Positions 1 through 6,630 are shown, counted from the first letter of the stretch. The stretch: DNA of 20,320 nucleotides from Thermoplasmata archaeon (GCA_021797225.1 JAKAAE010000012.1:1-20320), one strand, 5' to 3'. Notes: generated by a model not told the origin, from the sequence alone. Numbers and translations: made by a program.

Positions 1-40
1 TCTGTATCTGTGAAGAGTCTTCTACCGTGCGAACTTCCAT
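1..40 (-). CDS. Possible 5' end of a minus-strand gene running off the window
   Basis: An ATG on the minus strand at 40-38 opens a frame that reads MEVRTVEDSSQIQ before the window ends. A TATA-like TTTAAA at 62-67 lies about 25 bases upstream, the spacing seen in front of most genes here, so a leaderless start at 40 is plausible. The opening residues resemble the first strand of GNAT acetyltransferases, but 13 residues are too few to assign a family. A second ATG five bases upstream hits a stop after seven codons. Confidence 0.35.
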   Translation of the reverse strand, partial: MEVRTVEDSSQIQ

Positions 41-250
41 GACATGTGATTGCAAACTAAATTTAAACATTGACTATTATTTCAAAAATCAACTCTATTA
101 GCTCTATTATTTTGACATATTTTATATATGACCATTATGATTTGCACAAAGATAGTTGATGAAAATTTTTACATCAATTTATTTTTTAAAACGCTATCAA
201 AATAATGGAGGATTATAGATATTGCGGGACCTATAGATGTAATAAACTTA

Positions 251-256
251 TTTATA
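251..256 (+). promoter_or_regulatory. TATA box of the epimerase gene
   Basis: TTTATA centred about 24 bases before the ATG at 277. This supports leaderless initiation at 277 rather than at the upstream in-frame ATG at 205, whose nearest T-rich box (182-190) is too close. Confidence 0.55.
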
Positions 257-276
257 CAAACATTAGATTACCCTCC

Positions 277-1197
277 ATGTCAATCAGGAATAAGGAAATT
301 TTAGTTACAGGCGGCGCAGGATTCATTGGATCAAATTTAGTAAACACTCTGGCAAAGGAGAACCACGTATATGCACTTGATGATTTGCAGACAGGTTCAG
401 TTCATAATTTAGATGATTCAATAGGAAAGGTAGAATTCATAAAGGACAGGGTAAAGAACATCAATGATTATGAAATCAATCCGGACTATATCTTCCATAT
501 AGGCATATACTCATCATCGCCAATGTACAAGAACAACCCGCATCTGATGGCAAATGCCATTGACGATTTGATTACAGTACTGGAATATGCCAAGCCCAGG
601 AAAGTGCCAATAGTGTATGCATCAACATCATCAATATACAATGGGATAGAGGAACAGAAGGAGGATGTAATACCTAAGGTATCGGATTACTACACTGAAG
701 CCAGAATAGCAATGGAGAGGATAGCAAACCTGTACTGCAACTTATACGATATGAGCGTTTCTGGTATGAGGTTCTTTTCAGTATACGGCTACAATGAGAG
801 GTCAAAGAAGATCTATGCAAACCTTGTATCGCAGTTCCTCTGGGGAATGCACGACAATATCCAGCCTGTTCTATACGGCGATGGTGAGCAGAAGAGGGAT
901 TTCGTATTCATAGAGGATCTTGTCAATGCTTTAATCCTTGCGGCAGAGAACAATAAAAAGTTCAATGTGTACAATGTTGGCACAGGGAAGAACTATACCC
1001 TGAATGAGTTAGTTAAAATACTGAACAGGCATTTAAAGAAGGATATAAAGCCTGCATACATTGAGAACCCCATGAAGGACACATACGTTTACTACACAAA
1101 GGCGGATATAAGGAAGACTGAGGAGAAGATAGGGTTCAGGGCAAAGATATCACTGGATGAGGGAATAGATAAATTGATAAAGTATTATAATTACTAA
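277..1197 (+). CDS. NAD-dependent epimerase/dehydratase (extended SDR, GalE-like)
   Basis: A 306-residue extended short-chain dehydrogenase of the nucleotide-sugar epimerase/dehydratase type. The N-terminal Rossmann motif GGAGFIG is at residues 12-18, the ribose-binding acidic pair is at 35-36 (ALDDLQTG), the serine-rich active-site strand YASTSS is at 114-119, and the RFFSVYG segment at 165-171 leads into the substrate domain, with DGEQKRDFVFIEDL further on. The expected YxxxK catalytic pair reads YTEAR (Y139, R143), so the lysine is replaced by arginine. UDP-sugar epimerisation is the nearest family role, but the substrate cannot be read from sequence. The start at 277 is preferred because TGGAGFIG then lies at the usual distance from the N-terminus and a TATA box fits; the frame is open back to 205. 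A T-rich run follows the stop. No other sugar genes are adjacent. Confidence 0.88.
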   Translation: MSIRNKEILVTGGAGFIGSNLVNTLAKENHVYALDDLQTGSVHNLDDSIGKVEFIKDRVKNINDYEINPDYIFHIGIYSSSPMYKNNPHLMANAIDDLITVLEYAKPRKVPIVYASTSSIYNGIEEQKEDVIPKVSDYYTEARIAMERIANLYCNLYDMSVSGMRFFSVYGYNERSKKIYANLVSQFLWGMHDNIQPVLYGDGEQKRDFVFIEDLVNALILAAENNKKFNVYNVGTGKNYTLNELVKILNRHLKKDIKPAYIENPMKDTYVYYTKADIRKTEEKIGFRAKISLDEGIDKLIKYYNY

Positions 1198-1229
1198 ATT
1201 TTTATAAAACTTTCTTATTAAACATAGGT

Positions 1230-1238
1230 TTTAATATT
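1230..1238 (+). promoter_or_regulatory. TATA box of the basic-protein gene
   Basis: TTTAATATT centred about 25 bases before the ATG at 1259, supporting a leaderless transcript separate from the upstream epimerase gene. Confidence 0.5.
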
Positions 1239-1258
1239 ATTTTTCTATAGATAAAGAT

Positions 1259-1600
1259 ATGGCAGTGTCGCCCAGAAAAGGAATGTATATACCAAAAAGG
1301 GCCACCTTTGTCCGCAAGAGAAAACATTCATCAAGAGAAAGATTTGAACCAGGGTATATCACAAAGGAAAAACAGAAATTAAAAAACGAAAAGGATAATA
1401 TCACCAATCTAAAAAAAGGACTGAACAAATGCGGCGCTAGAATGGAATGTGTCAGGAAGGTTATAAAAAGAAGCAGGATTTGCAGACATAATTATGAAGA
1501 GATGAACACCGGATTAAGGAAAGTAGTCAGAGTTTATCTCAGAAATGGTGGTTATCTTCACCTGGAGGATGACAGATGGATTTACCATAAAAAAGAATGA
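1259..1600 (+). CDS. Small highly basic hypothetical protein
   Basis: 113 residues of a family I do not recognise. The first 75 residues are dominated by Lys and Arg (for example FVRKRKHSSRER near residues 17-28), which would suit nucleic-acid or ribosome binding, though that is inference. Three cysteines and a histidine (C58, C64, C75, H77) cluster between the basic segment and a C-terminal part (residues 84-113) that looks like a short beta-rich unit, YLRNGGYLHLEDDRWIY; they could form a small metal site. There is no signal peptide or membrane segment. A TATA box at the proper spacing supports it being a real gene; the opposite-strand frame across it has no such support. It lies 61 bases after the epimerase and faces the UDG gene tail to tail. 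Confidence 0.65.
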   Translation: MAVSPRKGMYIPKRATFVRKRKHSSRERFEPGYITKEKQKLKNEKDNITNLKKGLNKCGARMECVRKVIKRSRICRHNYEEMNTGLRKVVRVYLRNGGYLHLEDDRWIYHKKE

Positions 1601-1633
1601 TATAGGATTTCCTTACTTCTTGAAATATTAAAA

Positions 1634-2299
1634 TCATGATTCAGCATATTCTTTTACTGATTTTAATAACGAAATAAAATTTTCTTTTGTCAGTAGTCCC
1701 GTATTGACATTGCGCGGGCTCGGGTGGTAAGACCCGTATAAACGTATGCCTGAAATATCGTAGAATTCTCCATGCCCAAATTTCATATTTTTTGTATTAA
1801 TTCCTCTAGTTTTAAAATAATTAATAATAGAATCGAAAGCAATCTTTCCGAGACAGACAATAGCCCTGACATTTTTCATTTCATCTATTTCCTGGTGCAT
1901 AAAACCACTGCAGTTTTTCAGTTCTTCGTTCAACGGTTTATTATCTGGCGGTGCACATTTCAATGCCAGTGTTATGTACATATTTTTGTATTCCAGACCA
2001 TCGTCCCTGTTTTCCGATGTTGAGATATTCGTCAATCCTACCTCGTAAAGTGAAGAGATAAGAAAATCAGAGCTACGATCCCCTGTAAAAATTCTTCCGG
2101 TTCTATTGCCACCGTTGAAAGCGGGGGCAAGTCCGATGATGAGTATTTTACCGTTAATATCTCCATAGCCCGTTATAGGTGCGTCCCAGTATTCTTCGCC
2201 GGCATATCTTGCCGGAACTTCCCTGTTTTTCCTGTACTCCACAAGTCTCGTACACTTTCTGCAATCAATTATGCATTTATTTAATTCGTCGAGGTTCAT
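1634..2299 (-). CDS. Uracil-DNA glycosylase, family 5 (UDGb type), Fe-S
   Basis: A 221-residue base-excision repair glycosylase that removes uracil from DNA. Motif A, GLAPAFNGGNRTGRIFTGD at residues 56-74, has the GLAPAxxGxNRTGRxFTGD signature of family 5. It lacks the Asp or Asn general base of other UDG families at the alanine position. Motif B, HPSPRN, is at 192-197. Cysteines C13, C16, C115 and C130 match the four ligands of the [4Fe-4S] cluster in thermophilic UDGs. UDGb enzymes are known to accept uracil and some deaminated or oxidised purines. The ATG overlaps the stop of the upstream SDR gene as ATGA, so the two are likely co-transcribed and translationally coupled. A GGAGG inside the SDR 3' end lies 12 bases before the start, longer than usual. 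Confidence 0.93.
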   Translation of the reverse strand: MNLDELNKCIIDCRKCTRLVEYRKNREVPARYAGEEYWDAPITGYGDINGKILIIGLAPAFNGGNRTGRIFTGDRSSDFLISSLYEVGLTNISTSENRDDGLEYKNMYITLALKCAPPDNKPLNEELKNCSGFMHQEIDEMKNVRAIVCLGKIAFDSIINYFKTRGINTKNMKFGHGEFYDISGIRLYGSYHPSPRNVNTGLLTKENFISLLKSVKEYAES

Positions 2300-3003
2300 T
2301 TCAGGCTATGGCCTCCGTCTACTGGTATCACAGCACCGTTAATCCATGAAGATTTTTCATCTATCAGAAAGGTAATAACGCGGGAAATGTCCTCAGGCGG
2401 AGTTTCCAGATCCCCGTATTTCCTCATTTTAGTATAGTCCCTGCCAATAGTGAAATTCTGTATTATATATTCCGGAGCAACAACATTTACTGTGATTCCT
2501 CTCTCCAGCAATTCAAGTGCCATAATTTTTGCAGCCTTTTCCAGGGCGTATTTAGATATTGAATACGAAAGCAAATTTGGTTTATTTTTTACCGAGCTTG
2601 ATGAATTACTCACAAAGATTATTGAAGAACCGTAACCCATATGCTTTATTGCGTGTTTTGCGAGGTATAGAGGAATCTGCAAATGATTAAGAATCATAGG
2701 CCCCAGACCGTCTAGATTTTCTATAGTATCTTCCACAAATCCACCAACCATTACTACCATGGAATCTATGGATTTTAATTTATCCAGTGATTCTTCTACT
2801 AAGTCATTACAGCTCTGTTCATCTTTTAATTCCCTTGCAACATATTGTATATTTCCGTAAACTGAATATTCTGAGACAATTTTTTCCAGTTTTTCATTGT
2901 TACGTGAATTAATTAGAATTCTGTTCCCGGCTAACAGAAGGTCATAGGCAAGTGCCTTCCCGAGTTCTCCTGTACCAGCTAAAAGGATATTTTTTCCGGA
3001 CAT
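2296..3003 (-). CDS. Short-chain dehydrogenase/reductase (classical SDR)
   Basis: A 235-residue SDR. The nucleotide-binding glycine motif AGTGELGKA is at residues 9-17, the catalytic serine lies in a Ser-rich stretch at 134-137, and the YSISK catalytic pair is Y147/K151. The C-terminal SSWINGAVIPVDGGHSLK is typical of FabG-like SDRs. The usual NNAG motif is replaced by MVVMVGG near 83-88. The substrate is unknown. The frame is open 21 codons further upstream, but ATG 3003 has a TATA box at the correct distance and starts MSGKNILLAG, the normal distance to the Rossmann strand. Its last bases overlap the UDG start, tying an oxidoreductase to a repair enzyme in one transcript. Confidence 0.88.
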   Translation of the reverse strand: MSGKNILLAGTGELGKALAYDLLLAGNRILINSRNNEKLEKIVSEYSVYGNIQYVARELKDEQSCNDLVEESLDKLKSIDSMVVMVGGFVEDTIENLDGLGPMILNHLQIPLYLAKHAIKHMGYGSSIIFVSNSSSSVKNKPNLLSYSISKYALEKAAKIMALELLERGITVNVVAPEYIIQNFTIGRDYTKMRKYGDLETPPEDISRVITFLIDEKSSWINGAVIPVDGGHSLK

Positions 3004-3020
3004 GGTATCAAATGTGGCAC

Positions 3021-3031
3021 ACTTTAAAATA
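3021..3031 (-). promoter_or_regulatory. TATA box of the SDR-UDG operon
   Basis: ATTTTAAAGT on the minus strand, centred about 22 bases before the SDR ATG at 3003. It decides that start against the longer frame. Confidence 0.5.
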
Positions 3032-3070
3032 CATTTCCATTGAAATACCATAAAAGAAAGATGCATATTA

Positions 3071-3520
3071 TTAGTTACAAACCTGATCTCTCAGATGGTT
3101 AAGCATTTGAATTGCATTATTTCTATCTGCGACTTTTAGTCTAAGAGTTCTATTTCCATATTTTATAATAATTAGTTTTTGCTGTTTGATAATAATTGCA
3201 AATGCAATAAAATAAATACCCAGTGGCAAAAACAATATTAAATTAATGGAATGGAAATTGTTCAGATAAAACATAAAAAATAGGGAGCAGGATATATATG
3301 CTATTCCCAATAAAAATTCAATATATACAATTCGTGAAATGCCCTCCTGAATACTTCCAATATCACTGTAATTGAATGATTCATAATCTTTATGGAATAA
3401 ATTTGAAAAAATTATTCTTCTATCAGTTAAATAAATTAATGTATATTGAGCTAAAATTTTCTCATCCGGAAGGAGGATATTATCAACACCGTAATATTTA
3501 TTCAACGGGTACTTGTCCAT
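3071..3520 (-). CDS. Membrane-anchored PH-like domain protein
   Basis: 149 residues. The N-terminal part, LLPDEKILAQYTLIYLTDRR followed by IIFSN and SFNYSDIGSIQ (about residues 16-57), has the pattern of bacterial/archaeal PH-like (bPH/YokE-type) domains. Two hydrophobic segments follow at about 67-86 and 92-112. The chain then returns to a polar C-terminus (LIIIKYGNRTLRLKVADRNN) that could complete the PH beta-sandwich, which would make this a PH domain split by a membrane hairpin. The molecular role is unknown. A TATA box at 3541-3550 (minus) lies 25 bases before the ATG. The stop is 67 bases from the SDR start, which has its own promoter. Confidence 0.7.
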   Translation of the reverse strand: MDKYPLNKYYGVDNILLPDEKILAQYTLIYLTDRRIIFSNLFHKDYESFNYSDIGSIQEGISRIVYIEFLLGIAYISCSLFFMFYLNNFHSINLILFLPLGIYFIAFAIIIKQQKLIIIKYGNRTLRLKVADRNNAIQMLNHLRDQVCN

Positions 3521-3540
3521 GAGAGTAAAATATAATCGAA

Positions 3541-3550
3541 ATATAAAATA
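3541..3550 (-). promoter_or_regulatory. TATA box of the PH-like protein gene
   Basis: TATTTTATAT on the minus strand, centred about 25 bases upstream of the ATG at 3520. Confidence 0.5.
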
Positions 3551-3597
3551 TTTTTTTTAATGGCTATAATCAATCCATAGAATACAGCAATAAAAAT

Positions 3598-3650
3598 TTA
3601 ACCGGAGAAACGTGGATCTCCATACGTTAGTCTGGATAGGATGTCATTAT
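3598..3650 (+). repeat. IS200/IS605 right-end-like element, copy A
   Basis: A roughly 50-base element related to copy B at 10983-11032. Both begin TTTA-N-CCGGAGAA-N-CGTG (16 of the first 18 positions identical). Both then carry an imperfect hairpin with GTTAG in its loop and end in GGATGTCATTA (A) or GGCTGTCACTA (B). A terminal hairpin followed by GGATGTCA is characteristic of IS200/IS605-family right ends, where the TnpB guide RNA scaffold also lies. GGAGA(3603-3607)/TCTCC(3616-3620) can form a 5-bp stem in this copy. No tnpA or tnpB remnant flanks it. It sits immediately upstream of the NfeD-like gene's TATA box. Confidence 0.45.
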
Positions 3651-3654
3651 GAAA

Positions 3655-3663
3655 TTTAATATA
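3655..3663 (+). promoter_or_regulatory. TATA box of the NfeD-like gene
   Basis: TTTAATATA centred 26 bases before ATG 3685. It favours 3685 over the upstream in-frame ATG at 3649, which lies in front of this box. Confidence 0.55.
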
Positions 3664-3684
3664 TCAAGATTGCATTGCATTTTT

Positions 3685-3990
3685 ATGAGCCAGATAATAA
3701 TAATAGGATATGCGCTCGATACGTTTGTGTCGTTTTTTATTGGAGCATGGTTTGCCAGGTTCTGGCTTAGGCATCCCTTTAGAAGGAAACCTGCAACCGG
3801 TAAGGATTCTATAATAGGAAAAACCGGTGAAATAAAAAGTATTCTCAAAAATAACTCATATGAAATCGCCATTGACTCACAGTTATGGAGAGCTGTGCCA
3901 GATGATCCACAGGAAACATTTGCCAAAGGAGAAATAGCCTATGTGAAATCAATCAGGGACCTTACATTATACATTTCTAAAATTAAATGA
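3685..3990 (+). CDS. Small NfeD-like protein: one membrane helix plus OB-fold domain
   Basis: 101 residues. A single hydrophobic segment (about residues 2-24, IIIIGYALDTFVSFFIGAWF) is followed by a basic stretch (RHPFRRKP) and a C-terminal NfeD-type OB fold: IIGKTGEIKSIL at about 44-55, then AIDSQLWRAVP and FAKGEIAYVKSIRDLTLYI. In NfeD proteins this domain follows membrane helices and works with stomatin/SPFH partners or membrane proteases; none is next door here. It is a short form, lacking the serine-protease and multi-helix parts of long NfeD proteins. If translation began at 3649 the protein would gain 12 residues. The next gene starts 28 bases downstream with its own TATA box. Confidence 0.75.
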   Translation: MSQIIIIGYALDTFVSFFIGAWFARFWLRHPFRRKPATGKDSIIGKTGEIKSILKNNSYEIAIDSQLWRAVPDDPQETFAKGEIAYVKSIRDLTLYISKIK

Positions 3991-3999
3991 TTAAATATA
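3991..3999 (+). promoter_or_regulatory. TATA box of the LOG-type gene
   Basis: TTAAATATA centred 24 bases before ATG 4019, immediately after the stop of the preceding gene. Confidence 0.5.
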
Positions 4000-4018
4000 A
4001 GGAATAACTGTTATAATA

Positions 4019-4510
4019 ATGTATAATTATAATATCGGTGTAATCGGTGGTAGTATAACAGACAAAACACATTGTGACATTGCCTATACTCTGGGGAAGT
4101 ATTTATCTTCCAGAAATTGTGCAGTTTTCTGTGGCGGTGGTTCCGGTATTATGGAGTGTGTTTCAAGGGGAGTACATGATGGAGGCGGAATGGTGATAGG
4201 AATACTCCCAGACGGTAACAGAATGAATGGCAATAAATATTTATCACTTGCTATTCCTACTGGTATCGGATATTTGAGGAACTTTTTGATTGTCAGGGCA
4301 TCAGATGCTTTGATAGCCATAGATGGATATTCGGGAACCACCTCTGAGGCGGCATTTGCCCTAACCGAGGGAAAATCAGTAATTTCAATAGACGAACTAC
4401 ATATAAGAAGAAAGGAAAGCGATGGAAAAATAATATTTGAGAAAGACCCAGAAAGAGCAGTAGAAATAGCTATAGAAGAGGCAGAAAAATTTCTACTGTC
4501 TCTTTTATGA
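4019..4510 (+). CDS. TIGR00725/LOG-family Rossmann nucleotide-binding protein
   Basis: 163 residues with the hallmarks of the lysine-decarboxylase-like/LOG superfamily in its TIGR00725 branch: GVIGGS at 7-12, CGGGSGIMECVSRG at 38-51, LRNFLIVRASDALIAI at 86-101 and GTTSEAAFAL at 106-115, matching the phosphate-binding GxGTxxE loop. The usual PGG before GT is replaced by DGYS. LOG enzymes release ribose 5'-monophosphate from cytokinin nucleotides or related nucleosides. In archaea the TIGR00725 role is undefined, so only nucleotide binding or nucleoside phosphohydrolysis is suggested. The last six bases overlap the convergent gene on the other strand. Confidence 0.85.
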   Translation: MYNYNIGVIGGSITDKTHCDIAYTLGKYLSSRNCAVFCGGGSGIMECVSRGVHDGGGMVIGILPDGNRMNGNKYLSLAIPTGIGYLRNFLIVRASDALIAIDGYSGTTSEAAFALTEGKSVISIDELHIRRKESDGKIIFEKDPERAVEIAIEEAEKFLLSLL

Positions 4511-5017
4511 TTTGTTGTTTTTCAGTAAATGTACCTTTGTCATATGGGATACCATAAAAATCAGCAGGAATATTCCTATTAAGTATTCTACAATTACATC
4601 TCCGAGAAGTCCGAAGTGTACTGTAAACATTTTATAAGGTACTAAGAGTATATATAATATTAAGATACCAACCAGCATGATAATTACTACGGCTATCGCA
4701 GGTTTCATCTCTCTTAGCTTCTTGAAATATAAAACTGCGGGTGAAGCAATCAAAATGATACTCAATGGCAACGCAATTTCAGTAAAATCATTCCATTTTA
4801 CATGAGCTATACCCTTAACCTGTATAGAAGCCACAGCTATAAGGATAATGCCGACAAGAATTACTGCTATTTCAATATAAAGTTTGATGTTGGATTTGCT
4901 TTTAATTTCTTTTTTGGTTGTTGCCTGCTGTTGACTTGCTTCAGCTTTCGATTCCATATTATTATCTGTTTCCGGATTTATTTCATTCTCAGAATCTTCA
5001 TTATTTTGATCTACCAT
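4505..5017 (-). CDS. Hypothetical four-helix membrane protein with acidic N-terminus
   Basis: 170 residues of a family I do not recognise. Residues 1-42 are hydrophilic (first acidic and Asn-rich, then Gln/Lys-rich) and probably cytoplasmic or disordered. Four hydrophobic segments follow at roughly 47-66, 82-98, 106-127 and 137-158, with a short basic tail (KVHLLKNNKS). No catalytic motif is visible. An AT-rich box at 5041-5049 (minus) is about 28 bases before the ATG. It converges on the LOG-type gene and the stops overlap by six bases. Confidence 0.7.
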   Translation of the reverse strand: MVDQNNEDSENEINPETDNNMESKAEASQQQATTKKEIKSKSNIKLYIEIAVILVGIILIAVASIQVKGIAHVKWNDFTEIALPLSIILIASPAVLYFKKLREMKPAIAVVIIMLVGILILYILLVPYKMFTVHFGLLGDVIVEYLIGIFLLIFMVSHMTKVHLLKNNKS

Positions 5018-5123
5018 CCGGTTAAGATAATTCAGTTATTATTAAATTTTCCTATTCGATTCGGTGTTCACGTGATTTATTGCATCAAAAACCAAAGCTG
5101 ATAATATTTTTATCATTCTAGCG

Positions 5124-5132
5124 TTATATATA
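5124..5132 (+). promoter_or_regulatory. TATA box of the thiolase gene
   Basis: TTATATATA centred about 28 bases before ATG 5156. The spacing fits a leaderless start at 5156 better than at 5147 (TTG). Confidence 0.45.
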
Positions 5133-5155
5133 TTATTATTCATTATTTGACGTTC

Positions 5156-6364
5156 ATGGTCGATAATAAAATAAATAAAGAGATAGGCTATACTGATCAT
5201 ATGGAAGACGTATACATTGTTTCGGCAAAACGTACACCCATTGGGAAGTTCGGAAAATCACTTTCAAAAACAAAGGCAACCGATCTCGGTGCCGCAGCAA
5301 TCAAAGCTGTTATAAAAGACTCCGGAATTGATAAGGATCTAATTGAAGAGGTAATAATGGGAAATGTAATACAGGCCAATGTGGGACAGAATCCTGCCGG
5401 TCAGGCCGCATTTTATGCCGGACTCAAACCTGAAGTAACAAAGAATACCGTAAATGTGGTATGTGCATCAGGAATGCTTGCCACGGAAAATGCTGCCAGA
5501 GAGATTATGCTGGGAGAACATGACATAATTGTTTCAGGTGGTTTTGAAAATATGAGCAATTCTCCACTGATATTGCCATCAGAATTCAGATGGGGGCCAA
5601 AACAGCTGCTTTATAAAAACCTGAAGATTGAAGATTCAATGCTGAATGATGGCCTGGTAGATGCCCTGTACGGTGAGCATATGGGAGTATCAGCCGAGCA
5701 TTCTGCAAGAAAATATGGCCTGACAAGGGAACAGGCCGATGAGTTTTCTGTGGAAAGCCAGAACAGGGCAATCAGGGCTACTGAATCTGGAGAATTCGCA
5801 AAAGAAATTGTAAAACTGGACAATCTTGCAAAGGATGAGGGGATGAGAAAAACTTCAATTGAGGACCTAGCAAAACTTAATTCTGCATTTGACAGAAACG
5901 GCATACTTACGGCTGGAAATTCATCACAGTTGTCCGACGGCGCATCTGCCCTTCTTCTATCATCCGGGAAAGGCTTAAAGGAATACGGCTTGAAGCCAAT
6001 AGCTAAAATTACGGGATTCAGCTCTGCGTCCCTGGATACAAGGGATTTTGTTGAGGCACCAATCCCGGCAACAAGAAAATTACTGGAAAAACAGCATAAG
6101 AAAATAGACTATTATGACCTTGTTGAACATAACGAAGCTTTTTCAGTGGCCTCTCTTATAGTTAGGGATCAGCTGGGAGTAGATAAGGATAGGTTCAATG
6201 TGAATGGTGGTGCAATAGCTATCGGACATCCACTGGGCAACAGCGGTTCAAGGATAATAGTAACGCTGATCAACGCCCTTCAGAGCAGGAATATGAAAAC
6301 TGGACTTGCTACTATATGCCATGGGGGTGGGGGCGGTCATACACTCACACTGGAATTAATTTAA
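5156..6364 (+). CDS. Acetyl-CoA C-acetyltransferase (thiolase), bacterial type
   Basis: 402 residues. All three thiolase signatures are present: the acyl-accepting cysteine in VNVVCASGM (C103 from this start), HNEAFSVASL and GGAIAIGHPLGNSGSRI with the active-site histidine, and the C-terminal base cysteine in ATICHGGGGG. It should condense two acetyl-CoA or cleave 3-ketoacyl-CoA. The complete Cys-His-Cys set and the length match bacterial and mitochondrial degradative or AtoB-type thiolases, unlike the shorter archaeal thiolase that works with HMG-CoA synthase and a DUF35 partner; neither is nearby. Family members normally start at MEDVYIVSAKRT, i.e. ATG 5201, so this start adds 15 residues; 5201 has no obvious ribosome-binding site, so 5156 is preferred. 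An enoyl-CoA hydratase gene lies 1.2 kb downstream on the other strand, which hints at shared acyl-CoA metabolism. Confidence 0.93.
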   Translation: MVDNKINKEIGYTDHMEDVYIVSAKRTPIGKFGKSLSKTKATDLGAAAIKAVIKDSGIDKDLIEEVIMGNVIQANVGQNPAGQAAFYAGLKPEVTKNTVNVVCASGMLATENAAREIMLGEHDIIVSGGFENMSNSPLILPSEFRWGPKQLLYKNLKIEDSMLNDGLVDALYGEHMGVSAEHSARKYGLTREQADEFSVESQNRAIRATESGEFAKEIVKLDNLAKDEGMRKTSIEDLAKLNSAFDRNGILTAGNSSQLSDGASALLLSSGKGLKEYGLKPIAKITGFSSASLDTRDFVEAPIPATRKLLEKQHKKIDYYDLVEHNEAFSVASLIVRDQLGVDKDRFNVNGGAIAIGHPLGNSGSRIIVTLINALQSRNMKTGLATICHGGGGGHTLTLELI

Positions 6365-6397
6365 ACTTTTATTATAAATTCACCTGTACAGGCAACA

Positions 6398-6472
6398 ATG
6401 AAAGATTTAAAAACAATGCATCAATTATCATATGTCTTATTATTAGTATATACGATTTATGAATATATATGA
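6398..6472 (+). CDS. Possible 24-residue hydrophobic small protein
   Basis: An ATG at 6398 opens a 24-codon frame ending in TGA. It has a hydrophobic core (YVLLLVYTIY) flanked by MKDLK and EYI. An AT-rich box TTATTATAAATT at 6369-6380 lies about 24 bases upstream, the spacing of the leaderless genes here. The same box could simply be AT-rich sequence after the thiolase stop, and short open frames are common in such sequence. The frame ends where the structured RNA region begins. Confidence 0.25.
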   Translation: MKDLKTMHQLSYVLLLVYTIYEYI

Positions 6473-6480
6473 CGACGTAA

Positions 6481-6630
6481 GACTAAAAGCTACCTGGCCT
6501 TCAATGGGCTTCAGATACAGCATATTGCGAGTCACATTGCAGTGACCATCTGATCAGGGGCCGGGCTGAGAATTCCCCGTGGGTCAGGAAATTATGAAAC
6601 GTGATTAATATCCGTTAAACCGGGGAAAAG
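6481..6630 (+). ncRNA. Candidate structured non-coding RNA, class unknown
   Basis: The GC-rich core (about 6489-6627) of the 321-base gene-free spacer between the thiolase and the DUF302 gene. Visible pairings: GACT 6481-6484 with AGTC 6530-6533, enclosing GCT 6489-6491/AGC 6519-6521 and CTGGCC 6494-6499/GGC(TT)CAG 6507-6514; GTCAC 6531-6535 with GTGAC 6542-6546 as an alternative; CTGATC 6550-6555 with GGGTCAG 6582-6587; GGGG 6557-6560 with CCCC 6575-6578; and TTCCCCG 6573-6579 with CGGGGAA 6621-6627. The last two exclude each other. TATA-like sequence occurs at 6447-6460. An ACA follows the AGTC at 6534-6536, as in archaeal H/ACA guides, but the lower stem is only 4 bp. The strand is inferred from the promoter-like sequence. 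I do not recognise it as SRP RNA, RNase P RNA or 5S rRNA. Confidence 0.45.

Noticed and set aside
137..205. 22-codon frame MICTKIVDEN... upstream of the epimerase
   Set aside because: The nearest TATA box (121-129) is only 12 bases away, which is wrong for a leaderless start, and no ribosome-binding site is present.
205..276. N-terminal extension of the epimerase from ATG 205
   Set aside because: The extra 24 residues precede the normal SDR start, have no family similarity, and the TATA box at 251-256 fits initiation at 277.
1341..1357. T-arm-like sequence (GGTTCAAATC on the minus strand) suggesting a tRNA
   Set aside because: The flanking bases do not form a 5-bp T stem, and no D arm, anticodon arm or acceptor stem can be found.
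6557..6626. TPP riboswitch, suggested by GGGCTGAGA at 6563-6571
   Set aside because: The other required blocks (ACCUGAUCUGG-like and UAAUGCCAGCG-like) are absent and no plus-strand gene follows.
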